Assembly (NCBI RefSeq): GCF_900141835.1
Contig: NZ_FQZD01000021.1
Span: 1 to 64,000, forward strand
Source of the DNA: Propionispora hippei DSM 15287
GTDB taxonomy: Bacteria; Bacillota; Negativicutes; Propionisporales; Propionisporaceae
DNA: 64,000 bases
Direction: 5' to 3'
Program-made: the position numbers and the translations under genes
The notes under the pieces: generated by a model
Databases searched by the model: none
Seen by the model: the letters and a program-made list of their open reading frames with translations, nothing else
Told to the model about the DNA's origin: nothing
Part shown: positions 1 to 8,183 of the stretch, piece after piece
Position numbering within the stretch: position 1 is the stretch's first letter
Layout of the letters: every line of letters begins with the position of its first letter

Positions 1-225
1 GGAACGGATGCCATAAAGATAGCCAATAAAGATCATTTTGAAAAGGACAATCGGATCTACGGGTGGTCGTCCATTATCTTGACAATAGTAGGGGGTGGTC
101 TTCTCGTATATAAACGAAAAATCTATGTATTTATCTATCTTTCTAAGCAGGTGATCTTCAGGAACTAATTGATCAATACAAACTAATTCGAATTTCATCT
201 GCTGAGGTGCTCGTTCTTTAAGCAT
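1..225 (-). mobile_element. IS1182-type transposase, N-terminal part, cut by window edge
   Basis: Reading leftward from an ATG at 225, behind an AGGAGG site just upstream, the frame is open to the window edge (75 residues). The protein starts MLKERAPQQMKFELV and contains HLLRKIDKYIDFSFIYE and NGRPPVDPIVLFKM. These are the N-terminal helix and DDE-side motifs I associate with IS1182/IS5-like transposases of Firmicutes. The catalytic part lies outside the window, so I cannot tell whether the element is intact. Base composition is AT-richer than the genes to the right, consistent with a mobile element. Confidence 0.8.
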
Positions 226-247
226 ACTCTACCTCCTAACAAAATTA

Positions 248-277
248 GGTCCATGCAGAATTAATTCTACATGGACC
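248..277. repeat. 30-bp near-perfect palindrome upstream of the transposase
   Basis: GGTCCATG and CATGGACC flank an AGAATTAATTCT centre with one mismatched pair. It sits just upstream of the transposase start. It could be a subterminal hairpin of the insertion sequence that blocks read-through or masks the start region. The exact end of the element is not defined by what is visible. Confidence 0.5.
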
Positions 278-309
278 CTCAAAAACCATTTTCATACTAT
301 ATACTTTTT

Positions 310-342
310 CAACAAGCTGAAGCAGCCGGCAGGCTGCTTGTT
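310..342. other. Hairpin between insertion sequence and repeat
   Basis: AACAAGC and GCTTGTT enclose a second GCAGCC/GGCTGC stem. The right side is followed by a short T-rich stretch. It may be a terminator or part of the insertion-sequence end. No gene is seen between 226 and 580 apart from this hairpin and the repeat at 405-565. Confidence 0.4.
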
Positions 343-404
343 GTCATTTTCATCATGAGACATAAATGGGGCGGCGCTGCATATGCTTACTATTAATAAG
401 GCAT

Positions 405-565
405 AAGTACTCCGCCGGCTTTGCAACAGGAAGCTGATGGTGAGGCGAAGTTTTGTCAGCCAAGGCGGAGGAGGGAAGCATACCGCCAGCCTGTCGACTG
501 ACAACAACGAAGGTGGCGAGGTTTTTACCGTCAACAATTTCTGTTTTCAAGGTTGGTGGAGTCTA
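405..565. repeat. Intergenic inverted repeat, core type A, TIR version 2
   Basis: Ends: AGTACTCCGCCGGCTTTG on the left and CAAGGTTGGTGGAGTC on the right (inverted, imperfect). The interior (about 465-520) has the A core: AAGGCGGAGGAGGGAAGCATACCG followed by GACTGACAACAACGAAGG, also seen at 16849, 20106 and, inverted, at 10887 and 29321. The repeat ends about 15 bp before the start codon of the next gene and supplies the upstream edge of its leader. Confidence 0.7.
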
Positions 566-580
566 AAAGGAGGTAGGTCC

Positions 581-994
581 ATGCTGTCTCCCAGTCTGGA
601 GGACTATTTGGAAGAGATTTATCGGTTTGCCGCCAGCCGGGGAGAAGCCCGGGTTACCGATATCAGCCGGACCTTGCGGGTGTCGCTGCCCTCCGTGACC
701 AAGGCGATGGCGAAGCTTAAGAGCGGCGGGTACATTACCTATCAAAAGTACGGAATGATCGAACTGACCGATAAGGGGCGACAGATGGGCTCGTATCTGG
801 TGGAGCGCAATTCGCTGTTGCAGGATTTTTTGCGAACTTTGTGCTCCGGCTGCGATGTGGCGGCCGAAGCCGAAGCGATGGAACATTATCTCTCGCCGGA
901 GACGATTGCCTCAATCCGGCGGTTTATGGTATTTGTCCGGGATAATCCCGATATATACGCCCGTTTTTTAGAGTATGTACAAAAATCCCGGTAA
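581..994 (+). CDS. MntR/DtxR-family metal-dependent transcriptional regulator
   Basis: A 137-residue protein of MntR size (142 in B. subtilis). It has an N-terminal winged helix (VTDISRTLRVSLPSVTKAM) and a C-terminal dimerisation and metal-binding part. Start chosen at the ATG after AAAAGGAGGTAGG; the longer frame runs back through a repeat and is rejected. Compared with B. subtilis MntR, metal ligands D8, E11 and the ExxEH block (EAMEH) are kept, but the residue at position 77, His in MntR, is Asn here. It probably represses or activates Mn2+ or Fe2+ genes; the feo operators at 15434 are possible targets (inference). A hairpin terminator follows directly. Confidence 0.88.
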   Translation: MLSPSLEDYLEEIYRFAASRGEARVTDISRTLRVSLPSVTKAMAKLKSGGYITYQKYGMIELTDKGRQMGSYLVERNSLLQDFLRTLCSGCDVAAEAEAMEHYLSPETIASIRRFMVFVRDNPDIYARFLEYVQKSR

Positions 995-1042
995 CAGGGA
1001 CGGAAAAACGCAGCTTGCCGGTGCGCTTTTCCGTCCCTGTTG
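994..1042 (+). terminator. Rho-independent terminator
   Basis: ACAGGGACGGAAAA and TTTTCCGTCCCTGT form a 14-bp stem right after the stop codon of the MntR-like gene, followed by a T-rich stretch. Confidence 0.85.
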
Positions 1043-1120
1043 CTGTTTATTTTCACTTGCCTTTGGCAGAACCGGACAGGTATAATCTAAGCAATAACGA
1101 TACAGCAAGAAGGTGCCCGC

Positions 1121-4100
1121 TTGATAAACTGGATTAGAAAACGGAAAAATGCCTATGGTATTGTGCTGCTGGTAATCAGCCTTTCTCTGGCCGGTTCCTG
1201 GCTGTTAGCCGGAAGGCTGCCGGAGAAAAAAGGCCCTCAGGCTGTGCAGGGAGTGCTCGATCTTGCGGGCTGGGATTTTGCGGCAGATGGAAGTGTTGCA
1301 CTGGATGGTCAGTGGGAGTTTTACTGGCGGCAATTGCTGACACCGGCTGATTTTGCCGGCAATGGGGCGGCAGACAGACCACGGCTGACCGGATATATCA
1401 AGGTTCCGTCTCTATGGGCGGGAAAGCTGGCCGACGAAATCCTGCAGACTGAGGGGTATGGCACTTACCGGCTGGTGGTAAAGCTTAAACCGACTACGGA
1501 CACTCTGGGAATAAAAACCCAGTATATCCGCCAATCTCACAAGTTGTTTGTCGATGGGCTGTTGCGGGGGCAAAGCGGCAGCCCTGCCGCCGACGAGGCT
1601 GCTTATACAAGCGGCAATACCCCTTATACTACTTTTTTTACCGTACAGGGGAATCAGGCGGAACTGTTGCTGCAGGTGGCCAATTATACGTACCGCTCGA
1701 ACAGCGGAATTGCCACGTCTCTCTATCTGGGCCGGCAAAGTGATATTATCGGTTTGGAAAACAGACTGTCCCGGACTGAGCTTATCGTGTTTGCCGGATT
1801 ATTTTTTATCGGCTTCTATCATATTTGCACCTTTCTTTACCGGCCAAACAACCGGAGCCTAGGGTATTTCGGTATTTACTGCCTGATTCTGGCTTTGGCC
1901 CAGTTTACGCAGGGGCAGCGGCTGTTGGCCCAGTTTTTTCCGGCCATATCCTTTGAAACCGTTTATAAGATAAAAAGCCTGGCCGGGTTTGGACATGTCG
2001 TGGCAATCGCCTTGTTTTTGCAAGAAGCCGGCCGGGAGCTGCTGCCTCCCAAGCTACTTACTTTTATCATCAGTATCTTTAGCAGCTACCTGCTGCTTAT
2101 TTTAGTGACGCCGCTCAAATTGTACTCTTTCCTGGAGATACCGTTTGTTGTACTGGAAAGTGTCGTCTATATCGGCATTGTTTTTTTGTTGTGCCGGTCG
2201 CTGTACAAAAAAAAGTATGGCAATTTGGGACGGCTGGGTCTGCAAATTCTGATTTGTGCTTTCGGCTGTATAACGGGGACTATCGTGGAAATTTTTTTAT
2301 ACCAGAATGATTTTTTGCCGGCCCGGGTGATTGGCGATTTTGGCTCATTGAGCTTTGTCATACTCATTTCTTTGATGTTGGTCATCCGTTTTTCCGATGC
2401 CTATGATACAATCGAAGCTATGTCGCAAAGGCTGCTTAATTTGGATAAAGTCAAAGATGAATTTCTGCTGAACACCTCCCATGAGCTTAAAACGCCGGTG
2501 CAGGGTATTCTTAATATTGCGGAAGCCGCCCTGGAAAATTCCCATCAGGTCGAACACTGGCAGCAAATAGTTTCCATTAGCCGAAGACTAACTAATCTTA
2601 TCAACGATATTCTGGATTTTTCCAGGCTTAAGAACCGGGAAGTCCGGCTGCAACTGTCGCCGGTGGATATCCGGCCGGTCATTGGCGCCGTATTGGATGT
2701 TGCCGGGTATCTGCTGCCGCCGGGAAAAGTCAGGCTGGCGCAGGAATTGCCGGACGTGCTGCCGGCTATTGTAGCCGATGAGGACAGGCTAAGACAGGTC
2801 TTATTCAATTTGATCGGTAATGCCGTCAAATTTACCCGCGAGGGAGAAATCCGGGTTAAGGCTGAACGCCAGGGCCGTTGCTTGCGAATTGCCGTGGAGG
2901 ATACGGGCTGCGGCATACCGGCCAAGCTGCGGGAAAAGATATTTGACGCCTTTGAACAGGCCGAGCATAGACGGGGTGGTACGGGAATCGGGCTAACGAT
3001 TTCCCGTCAATTAATCGAACTGATGGGAGGAGCACTGTGGCTTGACTGGTCGGAGCCCGGTGTGGGGTCTCGGTTTGTGTTTGAACTGGCGATCAGTCCG
3101 ACAGCCATAGAGTCGGCAGACACGGCTGCTGGCCGTCAGACAGCCCGCCAGCCTTCAGAATCAGTGCTGCCGTTACAGATGTTAAAAAATGGGGAGTTTA
3201 CCATTCTGGCAGTGGATGATGAACCTGCTAATCTGCAGGTGGTGCTCCGGGTATTTGCCAAGGACGACTATAATATTCTTACGGCGGTGACAGCGGCGGA
3301 GGCGTTAGCGCAGCTCGGAGCGGCAAATAGTCCGGATTTGGTGCTGTTGGATGTGATGCTGCCGGATATATCGGGCTACGAACTGTGCCGTCAGATCAGA
3401 AACAGGCATTCCATGCTGGAGCTGCCGATTATCATCCTGACGGCCTGCAATTCCCAGGAGGATATTGCCGCCGCTTTTGCTGCCGGGGCCAATGATTTTG
3501 TCGCCAAGCCGTTTGCCAGCCAGGAAATCAGATCACGGGTCAGGACGCTGTTGTCTCTGCAGAAGGCCGTAAAAGATGTTGTCCGGGCGGAAATGGCCTT
3601 CCTGCAATCCCAGATCAAGCCACATTTTCTGTATAACGCACTCAATACCATTGTTGCCTTTTGCTATACCGACGGGGAAAAAGCCGGAATGCTGTTGAGC
3701 GAATTCAGCAATTATTTGCGTAAAAGCTTTGAAATCCGAGGGACTTCAGTTTATACCAGCCTGGAGAATGAGCTGGAATTGGTGCATTCCTATGTGGAAC
3801 TGGAAAAAGCCCGTTTTGGCGACAGACTGGAGGTAGAGTATTCTATTGATCCCGACGTATTGCAAGGCCCTATTTTGCCGCTAACCATCCAACCGCTGGT
3901 AGAAAATGCGATTCAGCATGGTATTATGAGACAAGGCGGCAAAGGCCGGGTCCGAATCACGGTGGAGAAGGAGAAGGACAATGCGGTCATAATGGTTGCT
4001 GATAGCGGCGCGGGAATTCCGGCTGACCAACTGGGCGGCCTATTGGCTGATGCCGAAGGGGTGAACAGCGGGATTGGCCTGCGAAATATCAACAGGCGTT

Positions 4101-4201
4101 TACTGTCCTTTTATGGGCAAAGGTTGACACTTATCAGCGAAGTGGGCAAGGGAACTACCGTAACCTTTCGGATTCCTGTTCCGGTGGAACCGGTAAATTA
4201 G
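1121..4201 (+). CDS. 7TMR-DISM hybrid histidine kinase with HisKA and LytS-type kinase cores
   Basis: A 1026-residue membrane sensor kinase. Start is TTG after AAGAAGG. Order of parts: one N-terminal membrane segment (about 13-31); an extracytoplasmic galactose-binding-like (7TMR-DISMED2 type) domain (about 45-205); seven membrane helices (about 215-425); HisKA with phospho-accepting His454 in NTSHELKTP and a HATPase with the N box LIGNAVKFT; a receiver with Asp744 (LVLLDVMLP); then a LytS/YpdA-type kinase core with His835 in QIKPHFLYNALN and its own HATPase. Two complete kinase modules around one receiver is unusual. A response regulator lies convergently downstream and is the likely partner. 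Confidence 0.9.
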   Translation: MINWIRKRKNAYGIVLLVISLSLAGSWLLAGRLPEKKGPQAVQGVLDLAGWDFAADGSVALDGQWEFYWRQLLTPADFAGNGAADRPRLTGYIKVPSLWAGKLADEILQTEGYGTYRLVVKLKPTTDTLGIKTQYIRQSHKLFVDGLLRGQSGSPAADEAAYTSGNTPYTTFFTVQGNQAELLLQVANYTYRSNSGIATSLYLGRQSDIIGLENRLSRTELIVFAGLFFIGFYHICTFLYRPNNRSLGYFGIYCLILALAQFTQGQRLLAQFFPAISFETVYKIKSLAGFGHVVAIALFLQEAGRELLPPKLLTFIISIFSSYLLLILVTPLKLYSFLEIPFVVLESVVYIGIVFLLCRSLYKKKYGNLGRLGLQILICAFGCITGTIVEIFLYQNDFLPARVIGDFGSLSFVILISLMLVIRFSDAYDTIEAMSQRLLNLDKVKDEFLLNTSHELKTPVQGILNIAEAALENSHQVEHWQQIVSISRRLTNLINDILDFSRLKNREVRLQLSPVDIRPVIGAVLDVAGYLLPPGKVRLAQELPDVLPAIVADEDRLRQVLFNLIGNAVKFTREGEIRVKAERQGRCLRIAVEDTGCGIPAKLREKIFDAFEQAEHRRGGTGIGLTISRQLIELMGGALWLDWSEPGVGSRFVFELAISPTAIESADTAAGRQTARQPSESVLPLQMLKNGEFTILAVDDEPANLQVVLRVFAKDDYNILTAVTAAEALAQLGAANSPDLVLLDVMLPDISGYELCRQIRNRHSMLELPIIILTACNSQEDIAAAFAAGANDFVAKPFASQEIRSRVRTLLSLQKAVKDVVRAEMAFLQSQIKPHFLYNALNTIVAFCYTDGEKAGMLLSEFSNYLRKSFEIRGTSVYTSLENELELVHSYVELEKARFGDRLEVEYSIDPDVLQGPILPLTIQPLVENAIQHGIMRQGGKGRVRITVEKEKDNAVIMVADSGAGIPADQLGGLLADAEGVNSGIGLRNINRRLLSFYGQRLTLISEVGKGTTVTFRIPVPVEPVN

Positions 4202-4203
4202 CG

Positions 4204-4252
4204 CAGGGCGTAGTGCCGCATTCTAAAGAATCGGACCTACGCCCTGGTTTAT
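4204..4252. terminator. Shared terminator between convergent genes
   Basis: CAGGGCGTAG and CTACGCCCTG pair around an inner stem (CCG-ATTCT/AGAAT-CGG), giving a long hairpin followed by a T-rich run on the + strand. It sits between the hybrid kinase and the convergent response regulator. Confidence 0.8.
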
Positions 4253-4254
4253 TT

Positions 4255-5451
4255 TTAGCGATCATAATGGCTGGGGAACGGAGCTGTAGCGGAGGGAGGC
4301 TGATTTAAATAAAGCAAAGTCAGGGCAATGCCTAAGGTCGTGCGTCCCGTAAAGGAATTCAAAGGGAACCCCAGGATTTTTTCAATTGACTGCTTGCGAA
4401 ACAAGACGGTTTTATAATGAATAAACAGTTTTTCCGCCACTAGCTGCAGGCTGTCGTTCAGCAGGATAGCCTCCAGCGTGGCAAACAGTTCGGTGCCGTT
4501 TTGCTGGTCATAGTGGAGCAGTTTGCCGAAGGTATCGTTAATCAGGGCATCGGTTTTTGCCTGCGGAATATAATGGGCTAATGTTACCTGCAACCCGCTG
4601 TCCAGAAAGTGATAAATTCCTGTTTGGGGGGCTGTTCGTATACCGATCAGGGTGGCATTGCGGGCTTCCCGGTATCTGTCGGCAAGGCTGTTAAGGTCTC
4701 CCCGCTGCCGGGCAATTCCAACAGCCCCGATTGCCTGGGGGAAGCGGGCGTCCAGCAGGTCTTTCAGGCGGGTGGCGGCAAGCCGTTCCGTCTCCTTGCT
4801 GTTGTCGGCAGGGACAGGTGAAAAATCCAGTACGCACAAGCCGTGAGGTGTTTCCCAGACCAGCAGGGAGGCAGCGGTTAATGTGTCAAGCATAGCGGGA
4901 CGGCAGTTAGCCGCCGGTGTTTTGTCCCAGGTATTAGGCAGCAGAAAAAAAAGGGAAAAGGATTGGCTGGCATCAAGCTCTAGCTGCCGGGCCTGCCCGG
5001 CTATTTCCCTGTCGACGGTCAGCGCCCCGCCAAGCAGGCGGTTTAAAAATTCACCCTGCCGCTTGGACAGTGGCTCGTAAGCAGTCGGCGGGCACTTGCT
5101 GATAATTTTTTCGATGGTGGCATCGAGCCGCCGTTTAATGACCGGTTTAACAATATAGTCAACGGCGTTGACTTCGAAGGCCTCCAGGGCGAACTGGTTA
5201 TGGGCGGTAACAAAGACAATGGCCAGGTCATTTTGGTTCCGGTACATTCTTCTGGCGGCGTCCAGCCCGTCAGCCGGTGGCATGTGTATATCCAGGAAGA
5301 CCAGTTGGACTGGGTCCTGCCGGAGCCGTTGACAGGCTGCCTCAATATCGGTATATTCACCTACGATCTCAAGGACAGGATATTGCCGGAGCAGGTGGGA
5401 TAATGCCTCGAGTGCCGGCGGTTCATCGTCGATAAGAATAGTTTTTATCAC
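4255..5451 (-). CDS. Response regulator: REC + long middle region + PucR/CdaR-like HTH
   Basis: 398 residues. A LytR/AlgR-style receiver (IDDEPPALEAL, phospho-acceptor Asp54 in LVFLDIHMP, K in DYIVKPV) is followed by about 150 residues resembling the middle domain of PucR/CdaR proteins. The C-terminal stretch ends NDSLQLVAEKLFIHYKTVLF...TLGIALTLLYL, typical of the PucR-type helix-turn-helix. Start chosen at GTG 5451 behind AAGAGGTG; a GTG 45 bp upstream is possible. It lies convergent to the hybrid kinase and divergent from the MCP gene, so it is probably the kinase's output regulator. Likely target sites are the ATTATCC palindromes at 5611-5660 (inference). Confidence 0.82.
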   Translation of the reverse strand: MIKTILIDDEPPALEALSHLLRQYPVLEIVGEYTDIEAACQRLRQDPVQLVFLDIHMPPADGLDAARRMYRNQNDLAIVFVTAHNQFALEAFEVNAVDYIVKPVIKRRLDATIEKIISKCPPTAYEPLSKRQGEFLNRLLGGALTVDREIAGQARQLELDASQSFSLFFLLPNTWDKTPAANCRPAMLDTLTAASLLVWETPHGLCVLDFSPVPADNSKETERLAATRLKDLLDARFPQAIGAVGIARQRGDLNSLADRYREARNATLIGIRTAPQTGIYHFLDSGLQVTLAHYIPQAKTDALINDTFGKLLHYDQQNGTELFATLEAILLNDSLQLVAEKLFIHYKTVLFRKQSIEKILGFPLNSFTGRTTLGIALTLLYLNQPPSATAPFPSHYDR

Positions 5452-5610
5452 GGGTCTGACACCTCTTGTTCTGCATGGTTTATCAGGTTGCTGCACAGGT
5501 AGGACAGAAGATATATTATGGTTATTTCCCTGTGAGAGGGTTGTTTCCTGCCTGCCGCGGCTGGCAGATTATTGGTCAGGAAAGTTGAGCAGTTTGTTGC
5601 CGGTCAGGTA

Positions 5611-5660
5611 TTATCCAAGAGGATAAGTAGAATGGTGAAGGATTATCCAGAAAGATAATC
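5611..5660. promoter_or_regulatory. Pair of TTATC palindromes in a divergent promoter region
   Basis: TTATCC-AAGA-GGATAA (5611-5626) and GATTATC-CAGAAA-GATAATC (5641-5660) lie about 30 bp apart between the divergent response regulator and MCP genes. Their shared TTATC half-site suggests a dimeric regulator bound twice, most simply the neighbouring response regulator. Otherwise nothing is recognised in the 319 bp between the two genes. Confidence 0.5.
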
Positions 5661-5770
5661 TTACATGAGAATAGCAGACAATCCGGGCCGGCATACAGGA
5701 AAATACAGGACCACTGTATAAATAGTTCATACTTTGTAGAATTATGTTATTTTGCGGGAGGCCAGACAGC

Positions 5771-8092
5771 ATGGGAACAGGTGGACGGACAAAGGCAAGT
5801 AAGGGCATGCACAGTATTAGAAAAAAGTTGATCGGAATTCTGGTGGTCGCCGTCGTGGCCGGCCTTGCGTTATCATCGTTTCTGATTTATGAGACGGCAC
5901 AGAAGGCGTTGGTGGAAAATACCGAACAGTCTATTCAGGCGTTAGCCGTCAGTTCAGGGCAGGAGGTGGGGCTATGGCTGGATGAGCAGAAGTCCTATAT
6001 TACCACCTTGGCCAACTCCCCCTTGGTAGAGGTAGGCAATGCTGGCCGGACTTGGCCGTATCTGGCCCGTGAGATGGCCAGGGCAACGGATTATGATGTC
6101 CTGTTTGTGGCCAACGAAAAGGGCGACTATTTTTCGGCCACCCGCAATGACGGAGGCGGGATTATCCAGGGAGGTGCCAATATCAGTGACCGCGTGTATT
6201 TTCCTGAAGTTATGAAGGGAAAGACAGTCGTTTCTGATCCGGTCATCTCCAAAACCTCGGGAAACCTGGTAGTTGTTGTAGCCGTACCGCTTAAACGGGA
6301 TGGCCGGGTAATCGGCATGATTGGCGGCAGTATGAATATTGAAAAATTGATGCAGAAGGTTACCGGAACCAAGGTATATAAAACGGGCTATGCTTTTTTG
6401 GTTCAGGGCGACGGGCTGGTCATTGCCCATCCGGATAAAAATGTGGCGATGAAAAGCAATTTTCTCAAGGAAGGCGATTCCCGCCTGCGGCAGGCATTAA
6501 CTCAGGCCTTACAGGGGGAAAGCGGCATTACTCCTTACCGTTGGGGTAATGTGGACAAGTATGCGGGGTATGCGCCGGTGCCCGGCGGCAACTGGGCCTT
6601 GGTAGCCTCGGTGCCGGCGGACGAAGTACAGGGACAGTTGACGGCGATCACCCGCATCTCCCTTCTGACGCCGCTGATTGTGGCCATATTGATTATCGGG
6701 ATGACCGGGTTGTTGCTCACCAGACTGATCATTCGGCCGCTTAATGATTTTCAGTCCCTGATGGCTTTAGTGGAAACCGGTGATTTTACGGTGCGCGGCA
6801 AGGTATACGCCAACGATGAAATTGGGGCGCTGACCGGCGCGGTGAACCATACACTGCAGGTATTGGGCGGCATGGTGGGGGATATCCGGCAGACGACGGG
6901 GCAGTTGAAGGAATCTTCGGTCGACCTGATTGATGTTTCGACTACCTTGGCGGCCAATAGTGAACAAATGAGCGCTCAAATATCGACAATCAGCGCCACA
7001 GTGGAAGAAATATCGGCCGGGATTGAAGAAACGGCCAGTTCGGCCGAGGAGGTAAGCCACAGTGTGGACGCGGTGGCCGGGCTGGCGAATGGAATGTCGG
7101 CTGCCTCGCAGCATGTGTCGGAAACGACCAGCCAGATTGCCGGACAGGTGGATCAGGTCAGTGACGTAGTGGAGGAAATATCGCAAAGCATCAATCGTGT
7201 GGCCTTTGCCGCTGGTGATGTCTCCGCCTCCATGGAGGATGTAGACCGGGCGGTACAAGAAATCAGTCGTTCGCTTAATCAGGTCGGTCAGCAATGCGAC
7301 AGATCCATCCAGATAACGTTGGCGGCAGAGAATCAGTCGCAGGAAACGACGGCTATCATCCAAAAACTAAGTACCACAACGAAACGGATTAATCAAATTG
7401 TCGATGTGATTCGCAATATTGCCGAACAAACTAATATGCTTGCTTTGAACGCGACTATTGAGGCGGCCGGGGCCGGCGAGGCAGGCAAGGGCTTTGCCGT
7501 GGTGGCGGCCGAGGTCAAGGAATTGGCTAAACGAACGGCGGAAGAGACGAGGCATATTGCCCAGCAAATCGAGGAAATGCATAGCGATATGGGGGCAGCA
7601 GTCGGCGCAGTGGGGAAAATTGCCACAGTCATTACGGAAACGACCGGCATTACCCGAACGATTGCTTCGGCAGTGGCCGAACAGTCACATAGCGTTGGCG
7701 ACATCACGACAGCGATGACGGCCGGTGTTCAGGAAGTGGCGGGCATCAGTAAGGAAATCAGTGATATCGCGGCCCATGCCCAGCAGGTTTCACAAATGGC
7801 GGTGGCGGCCTCGGAAGGAGTCAGACAGGTGGATGAGGCCACAGCGGATATTTCGATCAAAGCAATGGAAATGGCTAAAAGTGCTGACCAAATGGCCGCA
7901 GTGATGGGGAATATCGCCCTGGCAACCAAAGAAATCGCGCAAGGGACGCAAAACATTACGGAAAGCATTCAGGAAGCCGATGCCGCTACGGCGGATATGG
8001 CCGCTACCGCTTCGCACACCAGCGGCGCTGCCAGTGAGCTGGGCGAAACAGCCCGTCATTTGGAACGTCTGGTAGAACAGTTTAAGGTCTGA
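5771..8092 (+). CDS. Methyl-accepting chemotaxis protein with extracytoplasmic Cache sensor
   Basis: 773 residues. Start ATG 5771 behind GCGGGAGG; an upstream ATG at 5744 has no good site. A first membrane helix (about 18-40), a double-Cache type ligand domain (about 45-290), a second helix (about 295-318) and HAMP are followed by a long cytoplasmic coiled coil. The signalling hairpin is IRNIAEQTNMLALNATIEAA followed by GAGEAGKGFAVVAAEVKELA; Gly stands where many MCPs have Arg in EAARAGE. It feeds the CheA encoded directly downstream. No CheR, CheB or CheD is nearby to modify it. Confidence 0.93.
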   Translation: MGTGGRTKASKGMHSIRKKLIGILVVAVVAGLALSSFLIYETAQKALVENTEQSIQALAVSSGQEVGLWLDEQKSYITTLANSPLVEVGNAGRTWPYLAREMARATDYDVLFVANEKGDYFSATRNDGGGIIQGGANISDRVYFPEVMKGKTVVSDPVISKTSGNLVVVVAVPLKRDGRVIGMIGGSMNIEKLMQKVTGTKVYKTGYAFLVQGDGLVIAHPDKNVAMKSNFLKEGDSRLRQALTQALQGESGITPYRWGNVDKYAGYAPVPGGNWALVASVPADEVQGQLTAITRISLLTPLIVAILIIGMTGLLLTRLIIRPLNDFQSLMALVETGDFTVRGKVYANDEIGALTGAVNHTLQVLGGMVGDIRQTTGQLKESSVDLIDVSTTLAANSEQMSAQISTISATVEEISAGIEETASSAEEVSHSVDAVAGLANGMSAASQHVSETTSQIAGQVDQVSDVVEEISQSINRVAFAAGDVSASMEDVDRAVQEISRSLNQVGQQCDRSIQITLAAENQSQETTAIIQKLSTTTKRINQIVDVIRNIAEQTNMLALNATIEAAGAGEAGKGFAVVAAEVKELAKRTAEETRHIAQQIEEMHSDMGAAVGAVGKIATVITETTGITRTIASAVAEQSHSVGDITTAMTAGVQEVAGISKEISDIAAHAQQVSQMAVAASEGVRQVDEATADISIKAMEMAKSADQMAAVMGNIALATKEIAQGTQNITESIQEADAATADMAATASHTSGAASELGETARHLERLVEQFKV

Positions 8093-8183
8093 GCAACGTG
8101 ACGGCCCTATTTCCCGGCAGTAGAGGTGACCTGCCGGAAGATGACACAGGCAGGCTGCGCCAGCCGGCAGATCAGAAAAATGA

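Noticed and set aside
437..580. N-terminal extension of the MntR-like protein
   Set aside because: It reads through a dispersed repeat; the ATG at 581 has a perfect ribosome site and gives the normal family length.
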